Of a stretch of DNA of 22,461 nucleotides, positions 1 through 7,687 are shown piece after piece (within the stretch, counting starts at the first letter, position 1; every line of letters starts with the position of its first letter). Made by a program: the position numbers and the translations under genes. Origin of the DNA: an uncultured Coprococcus sp. GTDB taxonomy: Bacteria > Bacillota > Clostridia > Lachnospirales > Lachnospiraceae. A model generated the notes under the pieces. That model was given only the letters and a program-made list of their open reading frames with translations, was not told the DNA's origin and searched no databases. Where the stretch lies: the NCBI GenBank assembly GCA_900548215.1, contig URJI01000046.1, positions 1 through 22,461 on the forward strand. Reading direction: 5' to 3'.

Positions 1-1
1 C

Positions 2-70
2 AAGGCAGATAATGGTTCATATGATGAACTCCTGGATAAGATGATGCAGAATATACTTGCAGATGGATAG
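2..70 (+). CDS. 3' end of an unidentified upstream gene (partial)
   Basis: One frame is open from the left edge of the window to a TAG stop at 68-70 and encodes the last 22 residues of a protein, ending in the sequence NILADG. The stop lies 26 bases before the start of the deacetylase gene. No promoter or terminator is visible between the two, so the genes may share a transcript. The tail is acidic and carries no recognisable motif, so no function can be given. Its reality rests only on the open frame and the tight spacing to the next gene. Confidence 0.5.
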   Translation, partial: KADNGSYDELLDKMMQNILADG

Positions 71-96
71 GTGAGTCAATAAATTCAGGATGGTAG

Positions 97-1077
97 ATGT
101 TGAAGAAGATATGTGTAACTGTGGGCTTGTGTGCCCTGTGCGTGATCGCGGTGCTCCTTGGAGGGTGTTCAATATATGAAAAGGAGGATCTGGCGAAGAT
201 GGTGGCGACGCCTGGTGATGCGCATTCAGGAGATGGTGAAGGAACGCAGAAAGGGAAAGGTGGTAAGGGAGAAAGATCAGACGATGCACAGGATGTTGAT
301 GGGAAGGAAGATGCAGATTCCGATGATGGGGATATGTCAGAGGATATGACGAAACTGAGGGATTACAGCAAGATTCCCACAAAGAAATATTCGTGGTACA
401 TAGTCAGAAACAAGGAGCATGGTGCAAGTGGTTGTGATGACAGCTTTCCGCTGGAACAGTATGATGCATATTATATTGACAGGGAAAGCTCAGATAAAGG
501 AGAAAAGGTTATGTATCTGACATTTGACTGCGGGTACGAGAACGGATATACGGATCAGATGCTGGATGTTTTGAAGAAACATGATGCAAAGGGATGCTTT
601 TTCGTGACTATGACATATATAAGAGACAATCCTGATATAGTAAAAAGGATGAAAGAAGAAGGACATCAGGTGGGAAATCACACTGTTCATCATCCGTGTC
701 TGCCGGAAATGAGTGTGGAAGAACAAAAAAAGGAGTTGGAAGAATGCGCTGATTTCATGGAGGAAGAGACGGGATATCCGATGGATAAGTATTTTAGACC
801 GCCGTGCGGTGAGTATAGTGAGCAGGTTCTGCAGCTGGCTAAGGATATGGGGTACAGGACCATCTTCTGGAGTATGGCTTACCTTGATTATGATGTGAAC
901 AACCAGCCAGGTGCAGACTATGTCATAGAACATTTCGCAAAATACTATCATCCCGGAGCTGTCCCTCTCATTCATAACGTATCATCGTCAAATGCGCAGG
1001 CCCTTGATACGGTTCTCACAAACCTGGAGAAGGAGGGATATAAATTCAGGTCCTTGGATGAGATGGATTATGAATAG
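97..1077 (+). CDS. PdaA-like polysaccharide (peptidoglycan) deacetylase lipoprotein
   Basis: This 326-residue protein looks like a membrane-anchored peptidoglycan N-deacetylase of carbohydrate esterase family 4, closest in motif order to B. subtilis PdaA, which acts in muramic delta-lactam formation in spore cortex. Residues 1-24 form a lipoprotein signal with a lipobox ending LGGC (Cys24). An acidic, low-complexity linker follows to about residue 90. The NodB-type domain shows TFDCGYENG (142-150), HTVHHP (195-200, metal ligands His195 and His199), RPPCGEYS (234-241), FWSMAY, and LIHN (291-294). The second acidic residue of the usual TFDD motif is Cys145; PdaA has Asn there. The start at 97 is preceded by a weak AGGA. 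The deacetylase fold is certain; the exact substrate is inferred from PdaA-like features such as GYENGYT and NNQPG. Confidence 0.88.
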   Translation: MLKKICVTVGLCALCVIAVLLGGCSIYEKEDLAKMVATPGDAHSGDGEGTQKGKGGKGERSDDAQDVDGKEDADSDDGDMSEDMTKLRDYSKIPTKKYSWYIVRNKEHGASGCDDSFPLEQYDAYYIDRESSDKGEKVMYLTFDCGYENGYTDQMLDVLKKHDAKGCFFVTMTYIRDNPDIVKRMKEEGHQVGNHTVHHPCLPEMSVEEQKKELEECADFMEEETGYPMDKYFRPPCGEYSEQVLQLAKDMGYRTIFWSMAYLDYDVNNQPGADYVIEHFAKYYHPGAVPLIHNVSSSNAQALDTVLTNLEKEGYKFRSLDEMDYE

Positions 1078-1085
1078 TAATATTG

Positions 1086-1134
1086 AAAAAAGCTCTCCTG
1101 TGCGGATCGTGGTGATCTGCATGGGGAGCTTTTT
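1086..1134. terminator. Bidirectional intrinsic terminator between convergent genes
   Basis: An A-run followed by AGCTCTCC pairs with GGGGAGCT followed by a T-run, with one G-U pair. An inner GGATC/GATCT-type pairing extends the hairpin. The flanking A and T runs let it work for the deacetylase gene on the plus strand and for the merR-like gene on the minus strand, whose stop codon is at 1180. Confidence 0.8.
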
Positions 1135-1179
1135 GTATGTAAGAGATTTTCATAAGACGATATGAATTATATGTATCAG

Positions 1180-1983
1180 TTATAAGGAAGAATCAGTGGT
1201 CAGAGACTGGACTGGCAGGGCAATCTGGGTGATATAAGCGTTCTTATTTGCACCGTGGGTTGGGGGGCCTTCCATAAATGTATTGCGAAAATAGCCACAG
1301 GCTGCAAGACCGTTTTCTTTTGCATAGTTAATCAGTTTATCCTGGACAGTGTGGAAGTTCTCATAGGGACCACGATAGTGTATGCATATAGCTGCAACCT
1401 GGGGAATATCCTTTATATGTGTATCAATGACGCCGGCAGCTGTAGTTACAGGGATCATGTACCTTCCGTTTGACGTTGATCCGATGGAAACTTCTATGCA
1501 CAGTTTGCACATGGAGTCTAATGTATATATTTTGGTTGCCTCGATAAAAGTCTGGCGCAGACCGTTGGTTTTTTGAGCCAGGTCAGAGTCTCTGAATTCC
1601 TGGCAGTATGCAGTGAATGCCGGCAGGGTGGTATGAATAATCTCAAAGTCTGCCGTTTGGGACTGGCGGAGCTGAAGCTGTGCTATGCACAGGTCAAGCT
1701 GGGAACGCAGAGAAGTCAGGCGTTCAATAACATCATCAAGGTTTTCGGTATTGTTGAAATATCTGCTGATTTCTGACAGTGATAATCCAAGTTTCTGAAG
1801 TGTTTTTATGATCCGTACGTGTGCAATGTTGTCGGCAGAGTAGTAGCGGAAGCCGCTGCTCTTATTTTTGTATGCGGGTGTCAGAAGCCCAAGATCTTCG
1901 TAGTTTAGCAGCATTCTTCTTGTCACACCAAGTTTTTTTGTGACTTCACCAATTTGAAACAGGTCTTTATTTGCAGAACTCAT
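1180..1983 (-). CDS. MerR-family transcriptional regulator with GyrI-like effector domain
   Basis: This 267-residue protein has an N-terminal MerR winged helix-turn-helix (about residues 9-77: IGEVTKKLGVTRRMLLNYEDLGLLTP, then GFRYYSADNIAHVRIIKTLQKLGLSLSEI). A coiled-coil dimerisation helix covers about 82-112. A C-terminal effector-binding domain of the BmrR/GyrI type covers about 115-262, with HYRGPYENFHTVQDKLINYAKENGL. Relatives bind hydrophobic or cationic small molecules and activate promoters with long spacers by untwisting them. The start is supported by an AGAGGGGGG ribosome binding site on the minus strand (about 1992-2000). The gene is divergent from the large surface-protein gene. 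The intergenic region holds a promoter with a 19-bp spacer and a central dyad, which is the expected target architecture. It probably controls itself and the surface protein; the inducer cannot be read from sequence. Confidence 0.9.
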   Translation of the reverse strand: MSSANKDLFQIGEVTKKLGVTRRMLLNYEDLGLLTPAYKNKSSGFRYYSADNIAHVRIIKTLQKLGLSLSEISRYFNNTENLDDVIERLTSLRSQLDLCIAQLQLRQSQTADFEIIHTTLPAFTAYCQEFRDSDLAQKTNGLRQTFIEATKIYTLDSMCKLCIEVSIGSTSNGRYMIPVTTAAGVIDTHIKDIPQVAAICIHYRGPYENFHTVQDKLINYAKENGLAACGYFRNTFMEGPPTHGANKNAYITQIALPVQSLTTDSSL

Positions 1984-2010
1984 AATAGCGAATCCCCCCT
2001 CTTTAACATC

Positions 2011-2040
2011 AGCACTTCAAAATCCCCATTTTGCAAGGCT
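2011..2040 (-). other. Hairpin in the 5' leader of the merR-like gene
   Basis: CAAAAT (2018-2023) and ATTTTG (2028-2033) flank a CCCC loop. The stem continues outward through CTT/AAG and AGC/GCT with single unpaired bases at 2014 and 2034, giving about 12 pairs. On the minus-strand transcript the loop reads GGGG and lies about 10 bases upstream of the ribosome binding site. It could affect merR translation, but no T-run follows, so it is not a terminator. The function is unknown. Confidence 0.35.
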
Positions 2041-2092
2041 GATACCACCATAAATATTCACAAAACAATTTGTAAAAAATGTATAATAACTA

Positions 2093-2123
2093 TTGACTCG
2101 CACATCGGTGTGCGAATTATAAT
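2093..2123 (+). promoter_or_regulatory. MerR-type promoter and operator for the large surface-protein gene
   Basis: TTGACT (2093-2098) and a perfect TATAAT (2118-2123) are separated by 19 bp instead of the usual 17. The spacer holds an almost perfect palindrome, TCGCACA-TCGG-TGTGCGA (2098-2115). A 19- to 20-bp spacer with a dyad between -35 and -10 is the hallmark of MerR-activated promoters such as those of merT, bmr and tipA. A MerR-family gene lies alongside. Transcription would start near 2130 and leave a leader of about 130 bases before the ATG at 2263. The binding of this particular regulator is inferred. Confidence 0.72.
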
Positions 2124-2124
2124 T

Positions 2125-2153
2125 ATCATAAATATTTCGAGGAAAAGAGTCAA
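2125..2153 (-). promoter_or_regulatory. Sigma-A-type promoter of the merR-like gene
   Basis: On the minus strand, TTGACT (2153-2148) and TATGAT (2130-2125) are separated by exactly 17 bp, a near-consensus housekeeping promoter. The start point would be near 2118, inside the -10 box of the opposite promoter, and the transcript crosses the 2098-2115 palindrome. Bound regulator would therefore be expected to repress this promoter while activating the plus-strand one. Confidence 0.7.
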
Positions 2154-2210
2154 TAATTATCGCAAGATAATCATTTTTTGGGCGTAAAATCCTCGAAATA
2201 AGCGGTTTTT
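2133..2210 (+). promoter_or_regulatory. Structured 5' leader of the surface-protein gene
   Basis: A perfect 11-base inverted repeat, TATTTCGAGGA (2133-2143) and TCCTCGAAATA (2190-2200), starts almost at the predicted transcript 5' end. It encloses a hairpin ATTATC-GCAA-GATAAT (2156-2171) with a GNRA tetraloop, followed by TTTTTT (2174-2179). A second T-run (2206-2210) comes shortly after the outer stem. The arrangement could be an attenuator, an mRNA-stabilising 5' stem, or a small regulatory RNA element. The left arm also lies in the spacer of the minus-strand promoter, so a protein-binding role is possible too. Confidence 0.5.
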
Positions 2211-2262
2211 ATAAATGAAAAGGGGATTTGGGTATTTCCCTGAAAAGAAAGAGAGGTAGAAT

Positions 2263-5200
2263 ATGAGAGGACGAACAGCAGTAAAAAAACTGGCCGCCAG
2301 AAGCGTGGCATTTCTGATGGCTATGTTCATGACCTTGACATGCATTCTGGTCATGCCGGGTGGATCGACCGCATATGCAGCGGCGATGGAGAATTTGAGG
2401 ATAAGCAGTTTTGAACTGAGCAGTGATGGGTATCTGACACAGGTTGGATGGTCGTGGACATCTAGTGGTGGTTATGCATCTGCACCATGTAAGCTTGCTA
2501 TACAGGAGACGGAATTCACATCCGGCCAGCTTACTGACTATGGAAGTTATGCCAGATCACATCGTTATAGTAGTTGGGCAAGTGCTTCTACACCATCTGG
2601 CTGTGGATTTGCAGGATGGATCACAGAGTCGGCGTTCACACGTAGTTCCGGTGGTTCAAGGAAGGACACCGTATCAGGAAATGGAATAAAGCTTGATCCA
2701 GGCAAGAAGTATTATCTGTATGTATGGACTTTATATGGTTCTGTATATCCTGACATATATGTCGGAAGTGTAGATATGACAACAGGTATCGTTGAGGATG
2801 CCAGCGGCAATACTTTAGGAACTGGGCAGACTGGCGTAAACAAATGGATCACTGCTCCATCTATAACAGGATGGACATATGGTGATGCGGCTAATCAGCC
2901 TGTATACAAGTCAAGATATGGCACAGCAACTGTTACATATTATATGAAGGATGGCACATCCGCTGACAAGAAGGTGGAGACTCCTGTCAAGGCCGGCAAT
3001 TATACCGCTGTGTTTGAAGTTGCCGAGACAGATGATTATAACGGTCTTTCAAAGTCTGTGGACTTTACTATAGAGAAGAAAACGGTTCAGCTTGTGTGGT
3101 CGAACACAACCTTGAAATATACGGGAAGCGAACAGATACCGGATGCCAAGGTTGACAGCAGCAGTCTTGTAGGATCTGATGTGTGTGGTGTGACAATCAC
3201 AGGCGCAGCTGTGGATGTAGGAACATACACAGCCACAGCTACAGCACTTGACAATAAGAACTATCAGCTTCCTGCGAACAATACAGCCACGTTCACTATC
3301 CAGGATGATGGCCCTGTCACATTTATGAATGATGGATACCCATATGGAAAGGCCATGGGATCATCAACCATAACTTTAGTTGCTGATACTCTCGGCTCTC
3401 CATCATCATATCAGTGGCAGAGTTCAGACAGCAAGAGAGGAACATTTGAGGATATAGACGGTGCAACAGAGAAGACATATACGTTTACACCAGTTCACGG
3501 CAGATGGTACAGATGTGTTGTGGATGGCATTGTCAGCAGACCTATCAAAGCAGTTAAGCCTGGCTCTGACAGCGTGTTATGGACAAAACCATATAGCAGC
3601 TGGTACATAAGCAATGGAACCATGGCATACATGGTTGACTCAGACTACAGATTTGATGTGGTTGGTCATTACAGCAAAAACGGCAAGGATTATATGATGG
3701 GTACAAGCTACTCCAGATATTGGAGAGCTTACGGCAACAGTGATGCGGAGCCGTCAGCAGGAAATGCAACATCTGCAAGCCTTGATGCATTCAGGGTAGC
3801 ATTTGACCCTACAGATCCTTACAATATGATTTTTGATATAGATATGGCGAGCGGACAGAGAGCATTTGCCATCAGCAGTGATACAATGATCGGTAACAGC
3901 AGTACAAGCGGTAATTACTCAGATGGTGCTGCTCTTATGGCTTCGGTTCAGAATGGCGTTGTACAGCAGGTATCCCTGGTTGGCGCCGCAACTGCAGCAC
4001 AGATAGTTGATGATAATCCATCATTTGTCTTAAAGCCAGCAACCCCTGCTGATTATTTCTGGATCGGATATTACAATTCCAGAAAGACATATGCATATAA
4101 TACATCGACGGAATCAACTATAAAGAAATATGCAGATATCGGTGGTTCGAAGGTCGCAACCCTGGTTGAGGGTGTAGATTCCGGAATCACAATGTCCTGG
4201 ACAAATCTCCCAAGCGGCGGACACGTATACTTCAACTTCGGTGTAGGCAGAGTGATAGATATAGGTGTTGTCAGCGGACAGGTAGATTACACTGCTGAGA
4301 ACATATGGGATCTCGGAGAGGATATTGAGTATCAGGTTACAGCAGATGGCGTGACATATGATATTACAAGCAACATGGACGGCAAGATCCCACTTGCGGG
4401 TACTGACGAGAACGGAAAGAGCTATGACTTTATAGGAAAGAACATAACTATTGCAAAGAAGGACAGTGAGGATACACCGGCGGTTATGGATATTGCGGCA
4501 AGACCTGATACACCGGCTGCTCCTTCAGAACTGAATGACAAGACAGGACTTACACCTGCTGATGTTGAGCAGATACAGAACACAGGCAGTCTTGATGGCA
4601 TAGAGATCGTAGATGTGACTTCAACATCGATAAAGATAAATCCTGTTGACGGACAGCAGTATCAGTATTCTGTTGACGGACGCAACTGGACTACTCTTAC
4701 AAATACAAATATAGCAGGCAACTATGTGATATCAGGAATCACAGAGGGACAGGCTGTACAGATCCGCACAAGGATCACTGCAAAGAGTACAAAACCTGCA
4801 TCGCTCTGGTCTGAGCCAAAGACAGTAAAGACCGCTTCAAAGCTTGGTGTAACTACAGAAGGCTGGGAAGGTGTATATGATGGACAACAGCACAGCGCAT
4901 CTGTTATTCCTGCAGCTGGTGTAAGTGGTGCGGTAGTTTTATATTCAGCTTCATCAGATGAGGCGTACTCAAGCGAAATGCCTGTATTCAAGAATGCAGG
5001 AGAGCACACGGTATATTATCTTGTATACGCAGATGGTTACGCTCCTTCGTATGGTACAGAGACAGTAAAGATCGACAAGAAGGTTATCAGAGCAGAAAAG
5101 GTGCTTGTTGAAGATGATTATACTATTCAGGGAATCGAGTTCTCAGGGCTCCTTGATGGCGATGAGCTGGTATATGATGACGATTACATTGTAGTTTTTT

Positions 5201-7518
5201 GGGGCACAACACCTGGAATAGAGAGGGTTGTATCCACATACAGATTTGCACTTGGAGATACAGCGAATACAGCAAATTATACACTTGAGACTAAGTCACT
5301 GGATATGGTACATATCCATAACTGGACATATGAGCTCAAAGAAGGACGAAATGACAGGATAATCGCATACTGCAGCGAGACTGAGTTCCCTGTACACTGC
5401 GCATATCAGGGCAGAGACGAGGCTGCCAGCTGCACTGTATCTGCGGAGAGCAGAGAGTACGATGGAACAGTGTATGCAGATGCAGCTGTTAAGAACTGGA
5501 TAACAGAAAAGACCGGCGTGGAAGCTGTGCTCTCATATGAGGGAACAGGTGATACGGTTTACCCGGCAAGCAATATCGCTCCGACAAATGCAGGTACTTA
5601 CAAAGCAGTTGTAAATATGGCTGGTGTAGAAGCATTTGCAGAGTTTGAGATCCAGAAACTTGACCAGACAGTTGAGCTTAATATGAGTGATTACACATAC
5701 GGAGATGACATAGATGTACCGGTTGTATCAGGTGCACAGGAAGATCCTGAGATCGAGTATTATTACACAACTGAGAACCAGAACACAGATGGCACGCTGT
5801 GGGAGAACTCCACATCAGCGGAACCTGGTACATATTATATGTACGCAAAGGTGAATGCAACTGACAACTACAACGAGTATGTGACAGAACCTGTTGCATT
5901 TTCTGTATCAGCAAGAAGCACTTCTTCAGAGATAAGCGCGGCTGATGTTGTAAAGACATACGATGGGAATGCTTACGGAATAACATTGACAGGAGACATT
6001 CCTGAGAATGCAGTTGTCACATATGGTACTTCAGAGGATGCATGTGATGAGACCGAGAGTCCAAAGTACAGTCAGGCATCAGATGAGCCTTACACAGTAT
6101 ATTATAAGGTTGCAGCCAGAGGATATAATACTGTGACAGGACATGCGACAATCACTATCAATAAGAGAGCACTTGCAATATCTGGCATTAAGGCTGAGTC
6201 AAAGGCTTACGACGGAGGAGATGCAGCAGTTCTCGATTACTCAGACGTAATCTACGATGGCATAGTAAGCGGAGAGAAGCTTGAGATCACAGCTACAGGA
6301 ACATTTGAAGATGCAAATGCCGGAACAGACAAGACAGTCAGCATAACAGATGTAACGGTTACAGGAAAGACAGTATCAAATTATGTGATAGCAGATGGTG
6401 ACATCCAGAGCACAGCCAAGGCTGACATAACTAAGGCTGGAACAACGCTCACTGTAGCCAGGGTGGCAGCAAAGACATATGGAGGAGCACCGTTCGCACT
6501 CACAGTTAAGTGCAGCAGAACTGACAAGCAGACATTTACAAGCAGCAACACAAAGGTTGTCAAGGTAGATAGCACAGGAAAGGTGACAATAGTTGGTGCA
6601 GGAACCGCTACTGTGACAGTTTCAGTTGCAGGAAACACAAACTACAAGGCAGCAACAGCCAAGGCAGCTATCACAGTAAACAGGAAAGCGATCAGAGTAA
6701 CTGCAAATGATGCGTCAAAGTATGAGGGCAAGGCTGATCCTAAGTTCTCATATACAGCAGCAGGTCTTGTTGGAAAAGACAAGCTTACAGGAATCATAAT
6801 CAAGAGAACTGCAGGTGAGAAGTCAGGAACATATACGATCAAGGTTAGCCAGAAGGCTGGATCAAATCCTAACTACAAGATCACATTTGCGATAGGAAGA
6901 CTTGTCATAAAGAAGGCACCATGGGTGGAGCCAAGCGGATCACAGCTTTACAGAATGAACCTTCCATTCTTCGTGATGAAGGGCAAGGGTATCAGTGGCA
7001 AGGTAAAACAGTCATGGCAGAAGGTGGCAGGTGCTACAGGCTATGATGTATACTGGTCATACTGCAACGGCAAGAATAACTACAATAAACTTGCAAGCGC
7101 AGGAAAGGCACTTACATACACGGACAAGAATCTCAATAACAAGAGAGAGTACAAGTACTTCACTGTTGCATACAAGAAGGTTGGCGGCAAGAAGGTATAC
7201 ATCGGCAGGACAAATGTCATACATGTATCGATGCCGAATGCCACATGCACAAATGCTGTATCAGTTACAGTCAACAAGAAGTCAGTCGTACTTACCAAGG
7301 GCAAGACGTTCAAGATCACATATAAGCAAAAGCTGGAGAATGCCAAGAAGAAACCTCTTAATCATTTGATCAGCACAGAGAAGTATAGAACCAGCAATGC
7401 AAAGGTTGTAACTATCTCCAGAACGGGCGTGATCAAAGCCAAGGCTAAGGGTAGATGTACTGTATATGTAATGGCAGACAACGGTGTAAATGCGACTATC
7501 AAGGTAACAGTAAAATAG
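2263..7518 (+). CDS. Giant secreted MBG/Big_2-domain surface protein
   Basis: The 1751-residue protein has a Sec signal peptide (about 1-41: basic start, hydrophobic core AFLMAMFMTLTCILVM, then AYAA). Rough domain order: a beta-rich N-terminal region (42-190); two MBG-like modules (195-270 and 272-345); an Ig-like module with YQWQSSD (350-427); a stretch of about 250 residues I cannot assign (435-690); an Fn3-like module (about 760-855); YDG/MBG modules from about 867, 1060, 1134, 1231, 1315 and 1391 (YDGQQH, EYDGTVY, YTYGDD, TYDGNAY, AYDGGDA, TYGGAPF); an MBG_2-like module (1476-1551, KYEGKADPKFSY); an Fn3-like module (1560-1655); and a final Big_2-like module (1660-1751). No LPXTG motif or SLH domain is present, so the mode of attachment is unclear. 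The role is probably adhesion or matrix; no enzymatic motif was seen. The start follows AGAGAGG. The gene is monocistronic and divergent from the MerR regulator. Confidence 0.85.
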   Translation: MRGRTAVKKLAARSVAFLMAMFMTLTCILVMPGGSTAYAAAMENLRISSFELSSDGYLTQVGWSWTSSGGYASAPCKLAIQETEFTSGQLTDYGSYARSHRYSSWASASTPSGCGFAGWITESAFTRSSGGSRKDTVSGNGIKLDPGKKYYLYVWTLYGSVYPDIYVGSVDMTTGIVEDASGNTLGTGQTGVNKWITAPSITGWTYGDAANQPVYKSRYGTATVTYYMKDGTSADKKVETPVKAGNYTAVFEVAETDDYNGLSKSVDFTIEKKTVQLVWSNTTLKYTGSEQIPDAKVDSSSLVGSDVCGVTITGAAVDVGTYTATATALDNKNYQLPANNTATFTIQDDGPVTFMNDGYPYGKAMGSSTITLVADTLGSPSSYQWQSSDSKRGTFEDIDGATEKTYTFTPVHGRWYRCVVDGIVSRPIKAVKPGSDSVLWTKPYSSWYISNGTMAYMVDSDYRFDVVGHYSKNGKDYMMGTSYSRYWRAYGNSDAEPSAGNATSASLDAFRVAFDPTDPYNMIFDIDMASGQRAFAISSDTMIGNSSTSGNYSDGAALMASVQNGVVQQVSLVGAATAAQIVDDNPSFVLKPATPADYFWIGYYNSRKTYAYNTSTESTIKKYADIGGSKVATLVEGVDSGITMSWTNLPSGGHVYFNFGVGRVIDIGVVSGQVDYTAENIWDLGEDIEYQVTADGVTYDITSNMDGKIPLAGTDENGKSYDFIGKNITIAKKDSEDTPAVMDIAARPDTPAAPSELNDKTGLTPADVEQIQNTGSLDGIEIVDVTSTSIKINPVDGQQYQYSVDGRNWTTLTNTNIAGNYVISGITEGQAVQIRTRITAKSTKPASLWSEPKTVKTASKLGVTTEGWEGVYDGQQHSASVIPAAGVSGAVVLYSASSDEAYSSEMPVFKNAGEHTVYYLVYADGYAPSYGTETVKIDKKVIRAEKVLVEDDYTIQGIEFSGLLDGDELVYDDDYIVVFWGTTPGIERVVSTYRFALGDTANTANYTLETKSLDMVHIHNWTYELKEGRNDRIIAYCSETEFPVHCAYQGRDEAASCTVSAESREYDGTVYADAAVKNWITEKTGVEAVLSYEGTGDTVYPASNIAPTNAGTYKAVVNMAGVEAFAEFEIQKLDQTVELNMSDYTYGDDIDVPVVSGAQEDPEIEYYYTTENQNTDGTLWENSTSAEPGTYYMYAKVNATDNYNEYVTEPVAFSVSARSTSSEISAADVVKTYDGNAYGITLTGDIPENAVVTYGTSEDACDETESPKYSQASDEPYTVYYKVAARGYNTVTGHATITINKRALAISGIKAESKAYDGGDAAVLDYSDVIYDGIVSGEKLEITATGTFEDANAGTDKTVSITDVTVTGKTVSNYVIADGDIQSTAKADITKAGTTLTVARVAAKTYGGAPFALTVKCSRTDKQTFTSSNTKVVKVDSTGKVTIVGAGTATVTVSVAGNTNYKAATAKAAITVNRKAIRVTANDASKYEGKADPKFSYTAAGLVGKDKLTGIIIKRTAGEKSGTYTIKVSQKAGSNPNYKITFAIGRLVIKKAPWVEPSGSQLYRMNLPFFVMKGKGISGKVKQSWQKVAGATGYDVYWSYCNGKNNYNKLASAGKALTYTDKNLNNKREYKYFTVAYKKVGGKKVYIGRTNVIHVSMPNATCTNAVSVTVNKKSVVLTKGKTFKITYKQKLENAKKKPLNHLISTEKYRTSNAKVVTISRTGVIKAKAKGRCTVYVMADNGVNATIKVTVK

Positions 7519-7558
7519 CAATATAACTTTATGATGTAGTTGTTAATCATAACAGACG

Positions 7559-7604
7559 ATCCTCCGCCGGGCTATGTGTTATATACGGCCCGCGGAGGAT
7601 TTTT
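7559..7604 (+). terminator. Strong intrinsic terminator of the surface-protein gene
   Basis: ATCCTCCGCCGGGC pairs with GCCCGCGGAGGAT through one bulged base, around a loop of about 13 bases, and runs into TTTTT. It separates the surface-protein gene from pgi. Confidence 0.9.
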
Positions 7605-7614
7605 AATATTATGG

Positions 7615-7643
7615 TTGATTATGGAATGCCTATTTGCTAAAAT
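7615..7643 (+). promoter_or_regulatory. Promoter of pgi
   Basis: TTGATT (7615-7620), a 17-bp spacer and TAAAAT (7638-7643) form a sigma-A-type promoter just after the preceding terminator. The start point near 7650 lies downstream of the more upstream in-frame ATG at 7634, so the protein must begin at 7688. Confidence 0.7.
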
Positions 7644-7687
7644 TGACTCAGTGTGAAAAAATTAATACAAGTAAGGAGAGTAATCAA

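Noticed and set aside
490..975. 161-residue open frame antisense to the deacetylase gene
   Set aside because: It has no ribosome binding site and reads like the shadow of the PdaA-like gene, whose motifs fix the coding strand.
7634..7687. N-terminal extension of Pgi from ATG 7634
   Set aside because: It starts within the predicted promoter, lacks a ribosome binding site, and is absent from the family; ATG 7688 has a strong site.
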